64,000 nt of DNA from NCBI RefSeq assembly GCF_050433385.1, contig NZ_JBNPXI010000013.1, forward strand, positions 1 to 64,000. The letters are read 5' to 3'. Of the stretch, positions 6,683 through 15,796 are shown in pieces. Position numbers and translations under genes: made by a program. The stretch is from Brassicibacter mesophilus. GTDB taxonomy: Bacteria > Bacillota > Clostridia > Tissierellales > Proteiniboraceae. Position 1 is the first letter of the stretch; every line of letters begins with the position of its first letter. The notes below the pieces were generated by a model. The model did no database searches. It was not told the DNA's origin and saw only the letters and a program-made list of their open reading frames with translations.

Positions 6683-9304
6683 CTATGCCAATAATGATAA
6701 ATTATTTTCTCTAGCTTTCTTAGCATTCTCCCATTTTTCGTCATCTATAGGTTTGTCAAAGCTTCTGAAATCAGCCAATTTAAACCCATGCTTTTCACCC
6801 AATTTCTTAGTATAGAGAATACTGTCAATAGATATACCCGAAGCACCTACACTAGTATGCTCATAATGTTCTTCTAATGCTAACATAATTGTCTCAGACA
6901 TGCATGCATATGCTAGTCCTTTATCAAACCCTAGATTAATCCCAAGTTCAGGTCTACCAGGTACTTCTACGATTCCACCGTCAATTACTAATACATCCGG
7001 TCTAAGTAACTCTACATCCTCACTTACATTTCTTGGTCTTGACATGTCACAAACTATCGCACCAGGCTTTAACCCATTAGCGTCAATAAACTTTCCAACA
7101 CTGCTCGTAGCACTTATTACTACATCAGCATGAACTAGCATTTCATCAATATCTGTTGTAGCCTGTATTGGCCCATTATTTTTATCAAGCTCTATTGCAA
7201 AATCCACAAACTCTTCAAGTGAAGCATCAAAATGAGGAAGGTCATAAGATTCTGATAATAAATACCCTATGCTACCAGGTTCAAATATAACATTATTCTT
7301 TAATAAAATAGCTAAATGCTTGTATATATTCGCAGCTACCTTATGTAATCTTCTAATACTAGACTCTTTATTATTTGGGTTACCTATAAGTATTAGTCTA
7401 GACACTTTTTCTGATAAAAGTACAGAAGCACCAAATCCTATAGAACCTGTAGCTCCTACAATAGCAGCTGTCGATTGCTGTGGCTTTTCACCTAGCTTTA
7501 TTAATGCTTGTGTAACAGCATCTACAGCGGAAACAACGGTATAGCTATTTCCTGTGGTGAGGGGAATTCCCTCGTCTTTTAGATGTAGTCCTCCACCAGA
7601 CACAACTGAAGTATATGCGCCTAATCCAACTATTTTTGCGCCCCTATCCTTTGCAATTTTCAAGGCTTTTTTTAGCTGAATTATTGCTTCTTCTCTTGGC
7701 ATTCTAACAAGTTCATCTGCAGTACGAGGTACAACTATAAACTCTCCGTAAGTCTTGTTTCCGCACTCAGAAGTTACAATGGTGTCTGATACTACAAACG
7801 GTTCAACCATTTCACTCCACTTTTCAGTAAGTTCTTTAAGTTGTTCCACTGAGAAGCAGGATAAACTTTGATCATAGTCAGAATAATTCTTTAAATCCAA
7901 TGGATGAATCAGAAAAGCAAATCTACTATCACTATTCTCTATGCAAGCAGTATCTTGAGCTTTTTCTTTTGTAGTAATATCATGATTATTATCAATAGGT
8001 ACATCTATTAAATACGATAGTAGCTTAGCAGTATTTCCTTTACTTAATACCTTTAGCATATTGTCAATACTTTCTAAAGCTATATTACATTCATTCTCAG
8101 ATATATTTAAAGCCGGTTCAATCCTAATAACTGTGTTGCCATTGAGTGTAGGTGCAACTCGTACTTTTTCCACATTTAGAAGATAGCTTGATATGATTGG
8201 AGTCAGTAATTCTTGCTCTGCCATAACACCCAACAAGCTCCCTGGAAATGTATTTTTGTTTATCCCAAAGTCTATGCCGAGCATTAATCCTCTTCCTCTA
8301 ACTTCTCTTATAACATTTGGATACGATTCTTTAAGATTTAAAAGTCCACTCTTTAGTATATCTCCACATTTATTAATGTTGTCTAGTATTTTTGAGTCTC
8401 TAGTTAGTATGTCTAGAATCTTGATTCCTACACGGCAGGCCAGTGTATTTCCTGCAAAGGTTGAAGAATGTTTTTGAGCAAATTCTTCATTATATACATC
8501 TTCAGTACATATACACGCACCTATTGGAATAATACCTCCACCTAATGCTTTAGCCAATAATAGCACGTCAGGAACCATTTCTTCTTCTTCAAAAGCAAAT
8601 AATCTTCCTGTTCTTCCTAGTCCAGTCTGTATTTCATCTAATACAAGCTTTACTCCATACTCTTCACATATTTGTTTTATTTCTTTTAAATACCCTTTAG
8701 GTGGTGCTACTATTCCACCTTCTCCTTGAATAGGCTCAATTATTAATGCTGCATAATAAGTTGGATTTTCTTTAAGCTCTTTCAGTAGTGATTCTGTATC
8801 GCCATATGGTATGTAATTAAATCCAGTTGCAGGTGCACCAAAAATAGACTGATAATAGCTTTTCCCTGTTGCTGATAAGGCTCCAAGGGTTTTACCATGA
8901 AAGCTATTATATGCTGACAGTATTCCCATTCTTTTTGTGGATGATCGGCATAGCTTAATTGCTGCTTCAACAGTTTCAGCTCCACTATTTGTAAAAGTCA
9001 CATACCTTAATTCTTCAGGAGTGACTTTAATCAGTTTCTCAGCTAATTCACCTGCTGCATCAAGTGTAGATGGTTGTATAAAGCTAGGCTCCCCATCCTT
9101 TTGAACATCTAAAATTGCTTCCCATATCTCATCTGGGTTATATCCTAAAGGCAAAGCTCCATATGCTGCTATTAAATCTAAATATTTATCTCCGTCAACA
9201 TCATAAAGAAAACTGCCTTTCCCTTTTACAAAGCTTTTATCCATTCTAATACTTTCTAACATATTGCCAAGGTATGGATTAACATACTGCTTAAATGTAT
9301 TCAT
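6683..9304 (-). CDS. Fusion of class III aminotransferase and acyl-ACP-reductase-like dehydrogenase
   Basis: An 873-residue cytosolic protein with two enzyme parts. Residues 1-425 are a complete class III PLP aminotransferase: TNSGAE at 105-110, the D223 motif LVLDEIQTG, and the Schiff-base lysine K252 in LLLAKALGGG. Residues 455-845 resemble the AAR/shikimate dehydrogenase/glutamyl-tRNA reductase superfamily, with a nucleotide-binding turn IVGATGSIGFGAS at 615-627 and CDMSRPRNV at 752-760 near the position of the AAR catalytic cysteine. A plausible reaction is acyl thioester to aldehyde to amine within one chain, but this is inference. Strong AAAGGAGGG site. It stands alone, without pathway neighbours. 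Confidence 0.75.
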   Translation of the reverse strand: MNTFKQYVNPYLGNMLESIRMDKSFVKGKGSFLYDVDGDKYLDLIAAYGALPLGYNPDEIWEAILDVQKDGEPSFIQPSTLDAAGELAEKLIKVTPEELRYVTFTNSGAETVEAAIKLCRSSTKRMGILSAYNSFHGKTLGALSATGKSYYQSIFGAPATGFNYIPYGDTESLLKELKENPTYYAALIIEPIQGEGGIVAPPKGYLKEIKQICEEYGVKLVLDEIQTGLGRTGRLFAFEEEEMVPDVLLLAKALGGGIIPIGACICTEDVYNEEFAQKHSSTFAGNTLACRVGIKILDILTRDSKILDNINKCGDILKSGLLNLKESYPNVIREVRGRGLMLGIDFGINKNTFPGSLLGVMAEQELLTPIISSYLLNVEKVRVAPTLNGNTVIRIEPALNISENECNIALESIDNMLKVLSKGNTAKLLSYLIDVPIDNNHDITTKEKAQDTACIENSDSRFAFLIHPLDLKNYSDYDQSLSCFSVEQLKELTEKWSEMVEPFVVSDTIVTSECGNKTYGEFIVVPRTADELVRMPREEAIIQLKKALKIAKDRGAKIVGLGAYTSVVSGGGLHLKDEGIPLTTGNSYTVVSAVDAVTQALIKLGEKPQQSTAAIVGATGSIGFGASVLLSEKVSRLILIGNPNNKESSIRRLHKVAANIYKHLAILLKNNVIFEPGSIGYLLSESYDLPHFDASLEEFVDFAIELDKNNGPIQATTDIDEMLVHADVVISATSSVGKFIDANGLKPGAIVCDMSRPRNVSEDVELLRPDVLVIDGGIVEVPGRPELGINLGFDKGLAYACMSETIMLALEEHYEHTSVGASGISIDSILYTKKLGEKHGFKLADFRSFDKPIDDEKWENAKKARENNLSLLA

Positions 9305-9411
9305 AAAACACCCTCCTTTATTACTATTTTAAGGATAGCCAAAAATAGTAGTTTATTATAAGTACAAGTTAAATATTTTATTAATTCTATGACTAATGTC
9401 AAAAACACAAA

Positions 9412-9432
9412 AGCCCTAGATTGGCTAGGGCT
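9412..9432 (-). terminator. Terminator after the DUF5685/J-domain operon
   Basis: An 8-bp GC-rich stem (9412-9419 with 9425-9432) is followed on the minus strand by TTTTGTGTTTTT. It ends the three-gene operon and separates it from the aminotransferase fusion gene. Confidence 0.8.
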
Positions 9433-9461
9433 GATTGTATAGTCAATTAATTCATATTTAT

Positions 9462-9986
9462 TTACTTAACTCTTATTTTATTTTTAAGTTTAGTATTATA
9501 ATACTGAATTGCTAAGCTAAAGCAATAATCATACAAAATGAAAATTATCTCCATAATTATAAAAACAACCCATATCGGAAGCTTAATAGTTATGCTATCA
9601 AAAAACATTTTGCTAGTCAATAAGTATACAATGTACATTGCCAAATTATAGGCTAAAAGTTTCATTATCCATTCAAAAAATATTTTATTACTTTTTTCAA
9701 TTAGGCTTTTTAGAATAGCATAATATCCAAAGAAAGCTATGTATGGTAATACAATAAGCTTATTTGGTACAATAATAAAACTCAATATGGAAGATGATAA
9801 GTAAACAAGTAAGGCATGTTTACTTCCATGCTCTATCACGACCACAGACACAAAAAATGAGCTTAGCGCAAGAAAAAACAATCTATTAGTTGGTACTATA
9901 GATGATAGATACAAAGACGCAACTGAAAATAATGTCACTATTCCACCTAATGCAATTTTCTTTGATTTTTTGTTTACTTTATCCAT
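9462..9986 (-). CDS. Conserved hypothetical membrane protein
   Basis: A 174-residue protein with about five or six hydrophobic segments (roughly 12-50, 57-92, 105-125 and 133-155) and lysine-rich ends, so an integral membrane protein. I recognise no enzyme motif. AGGAGGAAATTAAG precedes ATG, 15 bases after the J-domain protein stop, so it is the third gene of an operon with DUF5685 and J-domain genes. Context suggests a membrane partner for that pair. The function is unknown. Confidence 0.6.
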   Translation of the reverse strand: MDKVNKKSKKIALGGIVTLFSVASLYLSSIVPTNRLFFLALSSFFVSVVVIEHGSKHALLVYLSSSILSFIIVPNKLIVLPYIAFFGYYAILKSLIEKSNKIFFEWIMKLLAYNLAMYIVYLLTSKMFFDSITIKLPIWVVFIIMEIIFILYDYCFSLAIQYYNTKLKNKIRVK

Positions 9987-10001
9987 CTTAATTTCCTCCT
10001 G

Positions 10002-10619
10002 CTAACAACAACTAATTAAATCTCCTCCCATGCATTCACAGCAGCAATCACTACATATTAAGCACTGACAGACTTCACAGAACGATGTATCGTTTCTATA
10101 TCCTCTATTAGCTCCAACATCCCTATATGCTCTATTTCTAAATGACAGATTATTTAAAGCTGAACGATATTCTGCATTAGCTGGATTTAGATTAACAGCC
10201 ACTTGTATATATTGATATGCTTGGTCATACCAGCCTTTTCTTAGAAATATTATTCCTTTTAAGAAATTCCACTCAGCGTTCCTATTTGAAATTGATTCAA
10301 GCATTTGATCAGCTTGACTGATGTTGCCACGTTCAATCATACTTCTGATTTGCATAAATACATTTGAGCTATTATCATTATATTGCTGATTAGCCTGATT
10401 ATTACTGCTTTGACCTCTATAATTATTATTTCCTTTATTTTTCGTCAAATAGTCATATGCCTCGTTGATTTCCTTAAGCTTTTCTTCAGCTAAATCTGAA
10501 AGAGGATTATTAGCATATTGGTCTGGATGATATTTCTTTACCAGATTCTTATAAGCAACTCTAATTTCTTCTTCATTTGCACCTTCTCTGATCCCTAAGA
10601 CCTCATATGGATTTCTCAA
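10002..10619 (-). CDS. J-domain protein with cysteine-rich tail
   Basis: A 205-residue protein. Residues 3-60 form a J domain with the HPD motif at 31-33, which stimulates the ATPase of DnaK-type Hsp70. An Asn/Gln-rich linker (62-88) leads to a TPR-like helical part (about 90-160). The last 30 residues hold ten cysteines, including DCCC and a final CC, probably a metal-binding module. The classic DnaJ zinc-finger repeats are absent, so this is a specialised co-chaperone, not DnaJ. The start is TTG, 9 bases after GGAGG within the end of the DUF5685 gene (17-base overlap), so the two are translationally coupled. Confidence 0.8.
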   Translation of the reverse strand: MRNPYEVLGIREGANEEEIRVAYKNLVKKYHPDQYANNPLSDLAEEKLKEINEAYDYLTKNKGNNNYRGQSSNNQANQQYNDNSSNVFMQIRSMIERGNISQADQMLESISNRNAEWNFLKGIIFLRKGWYDQAYQYIQVAVNLNPANAEYRSALNNLSFRNRAYRDVGANRGYRNDTSFCEVCQCLICSDCCCECMGGDLISCC

Positions 10620-11499
10620 GTTTCTTTACCTCCTTTTCATAAAGTATCTGTTCCATTTTAAACCTAGTTCCCATATAAATAATATTATCTAGTATTCCTT
10701 TATTGTGTTTTATATCAAGCAATTCGTAACTTTTTGCCATATTATCGAGTGTATAAGTAAGTGAAAATTCTATAGGTTCTTTTATTCTTTGCTTAAAATC
10801 TTCTATTCTTTCATTATCATTATAATCATATTGCAATAATATGGGATTATAGTTGTTCTTCTTGATATCTTGTTCTATATCATTAAATGCATCTAAAATA
10901 TATATCCATCTGCCTAAATTATATCCTAGCCATCTCAATACTCTATCAGTTGTTTCATCAATAATAAATGGTGCAGAAGCAACCTCCTCCATAAGCTTTG
11001 CAAACATATCTGCGCTTTCATCTATTTTATTACATTTTGCTTTTTCAAGCTCTGTAAGTTTTTGGAGGTATGCCTTTATAGTATCATACTTCTTAGGATA
11101 CAATCGTTTTGCTTTTTTGATCGGAGACAGAAACGCTGTAGTTGATAATATTGACAGTAGTGACTTTTCATCTCGCCAATCATCTATTAACTTAAAATAA
11201 ATAAGTATAATACTGATATTCGATGTATATAGCAGTCCATTGTTTTTATCCATAATCATCTTTTTCTTAAATGGATTAGCTATACAGCCCTCTCTTTTAA
11301 ATGTATCTCTATTACTATCTAAAGAAGATAAAAGTACTGTTAGAAAAGTAAGATCATAGTTTAAGCCAAATCTAACAGCTTGGTTAAATTCTTTTCCTAA
11401 TGTTTTACAAAGTCCACAATAATATGATTTAAAAACATCATATTCTCTGACCTTTAACTCATTCTTATATGGTATTACATATCCAAACAAATAATTCAC
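10603..11499 (-). CDS. DUF5685-like all-helical protein with aspartate-rich motifs
   Basis: A 298-residue protein that resembles the DUF5685 family (from memory). A conserved N-terminal SYYCGLCKTLGKE has a CxxC at 28-31. Two aspartate-rich helices are visible: DDWRDE at 106-111 and DAFNDIEQD at 203-211. Their spacing recalls the paired metal/diphosphate motifs of all-alpha terpenoid synthases, an inference from motif shape only. The start is GTG with a weak GGAAATGA site. First gene of the operon with the J-domain and membrane proteins. No biochemical function is known to me. Confidence 0.65.
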   Translation of the reverse strand: MNYLFGYVIPYKNELKVREYDVFKSYYCGLCKTLGKEFNQAVRFGLNYDLTFLTVLLSSLDSNRDTFKREGCIANPFKKKMIMDKNNGLLYTSNISIILIYFKLIDDWRDEKSLLSILSTTAFLSPIKKAKRLYPKKYDTIKAYLQKLTELEKAKCNKIDESADMFAKLMEEVASAPFIIDETTDRVLRWLGYNLGRWIYILDAFNDIEQDIKKNNYNPILLQYDYNDNERIEDFKQRIKEPIEFSLTYTLDNMAKSYELLDIKHNKGILDNIIYMGTRFKMEQILYEKEVKKLEKSI

Positions 11500-11598
11500 T
11501 CATTTCCAGTAGTATTATGAAAAAGTACATATATTAATTTTAAATTAAAAAACTAAATATAGCAACAAACTATTGTATCTTAATAAAATCTTAATAAA

Positions 11599-11636
11599 TT
11601 AAGCCTATATGAAATACTCTTTTCACATAGGCTTAA
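11599..11636 (-). terminator. Terminator of the DUF4397 gene
   Basis: A 16-bp inverted repeat (11599-11614 with 11621-11636). The one imperfect position is a G-U pair on the minus strand and a mismatch on the plus strand, so it serves minus-strand RNA ending after the DUF4397 stop. Confidence 0.7.
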
Positions 11637-11646
11637 TCATTTATTC

Positions 11647-12309
11647 TTATAAATACGAATTACCATCAAGTGGTATTAATACTTGTAGAGGTGGTCTTCC
11701 TCCTGCCAATCCCACTGCATAGACTGTATAGAACCTGTTCCCTTTTAATGTTACATTTGGAACATATAAAACTCTTCTGTTAGTACCTGCAGGGAATACT
11801 TCAAGCGTGTATGTTCCTGGATCTACAGGTATATATCTAGTTACCTCCTTGAACCCTACATTTCTAAATAACGTTGTACCATCAGATAATCTTACATCTA
11901 CTTTTGGTGCATTCGGTGATAAATGACCGAATCTAATATACACCTTGCCGGATGGTATAGGCATACGCGGATCTAGAATCGGTAAAAGACTAATTTCGTT
12001 TAGCTTGCCTACTGCTGCCAAAGTATAGATACTTCCTGGAGGAACATTTACCTCTGTATCAATAACTGCATTAGTTCTGTTACCTGCTGGAAATACTTTT
12101 ATACTATACCTTCCAGGATAAAATGGCAAATAATTTGTGAATTCTTTGTATTTTAAGTCTGTAGCTACTGGTCTGTTATTCACTAGAACATCTACTGCAG
12201 GTGCATCTGGACTGGCATGAAAAACACGAACATATGATACCTGCTGTTGTGGGTCAGGAATATATGGATAGTAGCTGTAAGGGTTATAAGAAGTCCAATA
12301 GTAGCTCAT
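11647..12309 (-). CDS. Tandem DUF4397 domain protein
   Basis: A 220-residue protein with two DUF4397 units: residues about 25-115 (begins VRVFHASPDAPAVDVLVN) and about 120-215 (begins VYIRFGHLSPNAPKVDVRL). These are beta-sandwich modules often found on secreted or surface proteins. The N-terminus is a short Tyr/Pro/Ser-rich stretch without a signal peptide. The start at 12309 is chosen because AAAGGTG is 8 bases before it; an ATG at 12327 overlaps that site. It follows the DUF4015 lipoprotein gene, so a cell-envelope role is plausible. No catalytic residues are evident. Confidence 0.75.
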   Translation of the reverse strand: MSYYWTSYNPYSYYPYIPDPQQQVSYVRVFHASPDAPAVDVLVNNRPVATDLKYKEFTNYLPFYPGRYSIKVFPAGNRTNAVIDTEVNVPPGSIYTLAAVGKLNEISLLPILDPRMPIPSGKVYIRFGHLSPNAPKVDVRLSDGTTLFRNVGFKEVTRYIPVDPGTYTLEVFPAGTNRRVLYVPNVTLKGNRFYTVYAVGLAGGRPPLQVLIPLDGNSYL

Positions 12310-12341
12310 TAAATCAACACCTTTCATTTAATAAATACTTC

Positions 12342-12368
12342 GACCTACTACATTATATGCAGTAGGTC
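12342..12368 (-). terminator. Hairpin after the DUF4015 lipoprotein gene
   Basis: On minus-strand RNA a 12-bp helix with one G-U pair and a 3-base loop forms from GACCTACTGCAT and its partner. The following GAAGTATTTATT is only moderately U-rich, so read-through into the DUF4397 gene is possible. Confidence 0.5.
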
Positions 12369-12390
12369 TGAAAGGGTTAATTGTTTTTTG

Positions 12391-14202
12391 TTAATTAGTA
12401 GTTTTTTCTGTATCTGGCTTGATTTCTGGTCTTATAACCTTCCATACGCCATGTTCCTTAGTTAATTTCCAAGAATCCTGCTCTTTTGCGGCATTTAACT
12501 CTGTTTCTCCGTTCTTAATTTTATATTCATAAGATAATATAACTTCAGCATTATTTTCATCTATAGTTTTGTATTCTTTTATTTCATACTTCATAAGTTT
12601 GCTATTAAGTTTCTCTATCTCTGACTTAAAAACCTCGTAGTCATTACTTCTGTTCTTAATAGGAGTTAATAAAAACATCTTAGAATAAATTTTATTTCTC
12701 TCAGCATTCATAAAATCTTTCAACACTTCATCTGGAGTCCTACCTAACACATCTCTCTCCTTGTCAGCTCTTTCACTAGGAGGGACAATGCTCTTTTCTT
12801 CCTCTGAAGGGAAGAATGCTAAAGGATCATACACGTTACCTGGGTTCCATACTAAATATTCATTTACACCTAACTCTTTTCCAGCTCTTATCTGATCTCT
12901 CATTTCCTTTACGCCATATTTTATATGTCCTTTAACCCAAGTTGCATTGAAGCCTTGTATCCATGGCCTAATTACAGGTGGATTTTCTAGTGCTGCATTT
13001 CTTTCGATTGCTTCTTTAAGTGCACCACTTAGCACTCCATAAGGATGTGCATCAGGTACAGCATAACCATACCAGTTTGCGCCATAATGGCTAGGGTAAA
13101 CCATTGGACACATATACTCTATACTTTTAGCCATCTTTCTCCATGTTTGTCCAATATCTTCTGGCTTATCATCCCATGACTTAGTTATTACTCCAAAAAC
13201 ATCTGCTGCAATATTTACTTTATATGATTCAAGCTCTTTTTTAACAAATTCTAAGTACTGCTCTACAGCCTGGTCTTTATTTCTACCATCTCTTCCTGGA
13301 AATTCTGTTATTGGATTGTATGACTTAGCACTATCAGGAAATCTGATGTAGTCAAACTGTATCTCCTTAAATCCAAGCAATGCAGCTTCTTTTGCTATTG
13401 CTAAATTATAATTCCACACGTACTCATCAAATGGATTAACCCACGCTACACCTTTATAATCCTTCCAAACCCCACCTGATTTTAATTGAATAGAGTGGTC
13501 AGGACTATGATTTGCAAAGTTTCTATCCTTAAAAGTAACTATTCTCGCTATTGGATATATATCATATTCTTCTAGCATTTGTAACAATGCATTGATATCC
13601 TTTATCCTAACTGCTCTGTTAGCATTTGCTTTATCAACTATCTCAATATCACTTTTATACGTCATCAATCCATCATCATCTTTTACATCTATAACAAGTG
13701 AATTAATCTCTGTTCCTATAGCAGTACCTAATATCTTTTCAAATCTATTTGCCTCATTTGCCTTAGCTTGAAGCTCGTTTATCTTTGCTTTGTCGCTTGC
13801 TCCAAGAGCTTTTACATACTGTGCATATAAATCAACTTTTGCTTTATCAACAGGAAATCCTGCAATATTTCCGGTTACATAAAGACCTTTTGCTTCTACT
13901 TTCTCGACTTCTCTTTGATTATCTAGTGGTAATAGTGGCACATAAAATTCTCCAAGTTCTGCTTTCCTCTTTTCCTCCAAAGCATTGTGCTCTTCAATTT
14001 TCTTTTGCATTTCAGCCTTTTTTTCTTCTTCAGTCATTTCCTTTTCTTCTAGATCATTATTACTTGTCCCATTATTGTCTGCACTTACAGTATTGTCATC
14101 TGTTGATGAAGGTGCTGTTGTTGAAATCTGACAGCCTGTTAAAACCATTGAAAGTGATAATACCATGATAATAGCTAGTAAAAAAACTTGAGATTTTTTC
14201 AT
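12391..14202 (-). CDS. DUF4015 putative glycoside hydrolase lipoprotein
   Basis: A 603-residue lipoprotein (lipobox VLTGC, cysteine 24). A charged helical linker (about 50-85) leads to the DUF4015 TIM-barrel domain at about 105-455, with VKGLYVTG-like entry (AKGLYVTG), SLVIDVKDDDG and EIQFDYIRFP, whose acidic residues suit a glycosidase site. An extra helical insert lies at about 120-165. Residues 490-600 look like an NTF2-like sensor/immunity-type domain (DSWKLTKEHGVWKV). The family is predicted to act on cell-surface polysaccharide; no substrate is known. ATG has GGAGG at rather long spacing. Confidence 0.75.
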   Translation of the reverse strand: MKKSQVFLLAIIMVLSLSMVLTGCQISTTAPSSTDDNTVSADNNGTSNNDLEEKEMTEEEKKAEMQKKIEEHNALEEKRKAELGEFYVPLLPLDNQREVEKVEAKGLYVTGNIAGFPVDKAKVDLYAQYVKALGASDKAKINELQAKANEANRFEKILGTAIGTEINSLVIDVKDDDGLMTYKSDIEIVDKANANRAVRIKDINALLQMLEEYDIYPIARIVTFKDRNFANHSPDHSIQLKSGGVWKDYKGVAWVNPFDEYVWNYNLAIAKEAALLGFKEIQFDYIRFPDSAKSYNPITEFPGRDGRNKDQAVEQYLEFVKKELESYKVNIAADVFGVITKSWDDKPEDIGQTWRKMAKSIEYMCPMVYPSHYGANWYGYAVPDAHPYGVLSGALKEAIERNAALENPPVIRPWIQGFNATWVKGHIKYGVKEMRDQIRAGKELGVNEYLVWNPGNVYDPLAFFPSEEEKSIVPPSERADKERDVLGRTPDEVLKDFMNAERNKIYSKMFLLTPIKNRSNDYEVFKSEIEKLNSKLMKYEIKEYKTIDENNAEVILSYEYKIKNGETELNAAKEQDSWKLTKEHGVWKVIRPEIKPDTEKTTN

Positions 14203-14335
14203 ATATTACTATGACCTCCATTTATAATATTTGGCAATACAACCTTTATTCTGTTTTCTGCATAAAATATCTTTCCTTATCTTTATTCTACAGTTTTTTT
14301 CGACATTATATATTACAAATTAATTACATTTAAGT

Positions 14336-14791
14336 TTAGTTTCCTATATCTTTCATACCTTTATTAGCTAAAGCATCTGCTAGTTCATTATACTCAACTC
14401 CAGAGTGTCCTTTAACTTTTATAAACTTAATATTTCTAAATCTCTCAACTAAATCTAATAGTTCAACCCACAATTCTTTGTTTTCTACAGGCTCTTTCTT
14501 CGAATTTTTCCATCCATTGCTTCTCCACTTTTTATACCATTCTTGATTAATACAATTGCACAAATAAGCTGAATCTGTATGAACATCTATTGGAATATCA
14601 TTTCTCTTAAGCATCTTTAATGCTTCAATGCAAGCCTTTAGCTCCATTCTATTATTTGTAGTATTTATTTCCCCACCATATATTTCTTTTTTGTTGTCTT
14701 TATACATTAGGACAGCACCATATCCACCTATATTCTCACTATTTTGATTCCCTGAACAAGCTCCATCTGTATATATTATTATTTTTTCCAT
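14336..14791 (-). CDS. rnhA: Ribonuclease HI
   Basis: A 151-residue RNase HI that cleaves RNA in RNA-DNA hybrids. The catalytic set is complete: D9 (IIYTDGACSG), E50 (NNRMELKA), D73 (HTDSAYL), H129 (KGHSG) and D139 (ELADALA). The basic handle region KKWRSNGWKNSKK is present, as in the E. coli type. The start at 14791 is preferred because GGAG lies 7 bases upstream; the ATG two codons earlier is too close to that site. Probably its own unit beside the PC4-like gene. Confidence 0.92.
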   Translation of the reverse strand: MEKIIIYTDGACSGNQNSENIGGYGAVLMYKDNKKEIYGGEINTTNNRMELKACIEALKMLKRNDIPIDVHTDSAYLCNCINQEWYKKWRSNGWKNSKKEPVENKELWVELLDLVERFRNIKFIKVKGHSGVEYNELADALANKGMKDIGN

Positions 14792-14839
14792 TAACATACT
14801 CCATTCTAATATATATTTTTTAGATACAACGCGTTGTAC

Positions 14840-15061
14840 CTAAAGATCAAGCTCGTTTAATGCATCTCTTAGTCTTTTAGTTTCTTCTTTTGATAATGTT
14901 ATACCTTTTCCCATCTTTTCTTTATTTGGAGACCAGTCTCTTATATCTAGCTTAGCTTCTCTACCATTCCAACTAATCATATTAAGCTCTTTTGTCCAGC
15001 CCTTATTTGATTCTGAAAGAACTACTATTTCTTTTACTACATCAAACTTAATCTCAGCCAT
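14840..15061 (-). CDS. YdbC/PC4-like ssDNA-binding protein
   Basis: A 73-residue protein of the YdbC family, related to the C-terminal domain of the transcription coactivator PC4. The beta-sheet and helix order is visible in KGWTKELNMISWNGREAKLD, then WSP, and a final helix KEETKRLRDALNELDL. The family binds single-stranded DNA as a dimer and may help transcription or repair. The start at 15061 follows GGGAGGG; the upstream ATG is inside that site. A 14-bp palindrome (14826-14839) directly follows the stop, without a U-run. Confidence 0.8.
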   Translation of the reverse strand: MAEIKFDVVKEIVVLSESNKGWTKELNMISWNGREAKLDIRDWSPNKEKMGKGITLSKEETKRLRDALNELDL

Positions 15062-15266
15062 TAAAGTCCCTCCCATTAACTATTATTATTCTAGTTATTA
15101 TGCTATACTATTTACTTACTATACACTATTATACTATAATATGGTACTATAAAGTAGATTAAATAATTGTTATAGTTCATCAATATGAATTTTTGATATA
15201 AAAAAATTCATATTTAAATATAATTTTTATAGTATAATAACATAGCTAAGTTGAAAGGATGGTCGT

Positions 15267-15749
15267 ATGAAAACCAATAAAAAGATAAATACTAAAAAAG
15301 CTATACTCATAATCCCTATAGTAATTGCTTTAATTATTACTTCATTCGGAATGTATAGTATATTTCCAGACACTAAAAATTACAATGATAATAACAGTAG
15401 CGGAGAGCAGATAAATATAGAAAACATGGTTGACGACGAGACTGCTCTAAAAATAATTGATATGCATAAAAATATAAATAAATATGATGGAAAATCAGAA
15501 ACGCTAAAGCTACAGTTTTTTCAATTTGAGGATGGCTACTCGGTAGGTATAGATTATGAATTTGAAAATGGCGAAAGACTTCTATTTGATATCCCAGCAG
15601 ACTTTACTAATACCAGTATTCCTGAAGGAATATCAGATTTTGATTGGGTGGAAGTTACTGGAGAAATAAAAGCAACAGAGGAAATTCATGAAGGGCATAT
15701 GCATAATATACCAGTTATCCTAGTAAAATCTATAAATAAAGTTAAATAG
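15267..15749 (+). CDS. Hypothetical membrane-anchored secreted protein
   Basis: A 160-residue protein with a basic N-terminus, one hydrophobic helix (about 13-32) and an acidic extracellular part. The pattern 'DGKSETLKLQFFQFEDGYSVG... WVEVTGEIKA' suggests a small beta-barrel, perhaps OB-like, but no family is recognised. AAAGGATGG precedes ATG at good spacing. It is transcribed alone on the plus strand and ends in a good terminator that runs into the convergent msrA gene. No function is proposed. Confidence 0.6.
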   Translation: MKTNKKINTKKAILIIPIVIALIITSFGMYSIFPDTKNYNDNNSSGEQINIENMVDDETALKIIDMHKNINKYDGKSETLKLQFFQFEDGYSVGIDYEFENGERLLFDIPADFTNTSIPEGISDFDWVEVTGEIKATEEIHEGHMHNIPVILVKSINKVK

Positions 15750-15756
15750 ATAGAGT

Positions 15757-15796
15757 GGTGCCAAATTAGCATAAAAGCTATTTGACACCTTTTTTA
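15757..15796 (+). terminator. Terminator of the plus-strand secreted protein gene
   Basis: GGTGCCAAATTAGC pairs with GCTATTTGACACC, with one bulge and one G-U, followed by TTTTTTATT. It overlaps the last codon of convergent msrA. Confidence 0.8.

Noticed and set aside
14826..14839. 14-bp palindrome after the PC4-like gene as a terminator
   Set aside because: It is followed by A residues rather than a U-run on the minus strand, so it is not a convincing intrinsic terminator.
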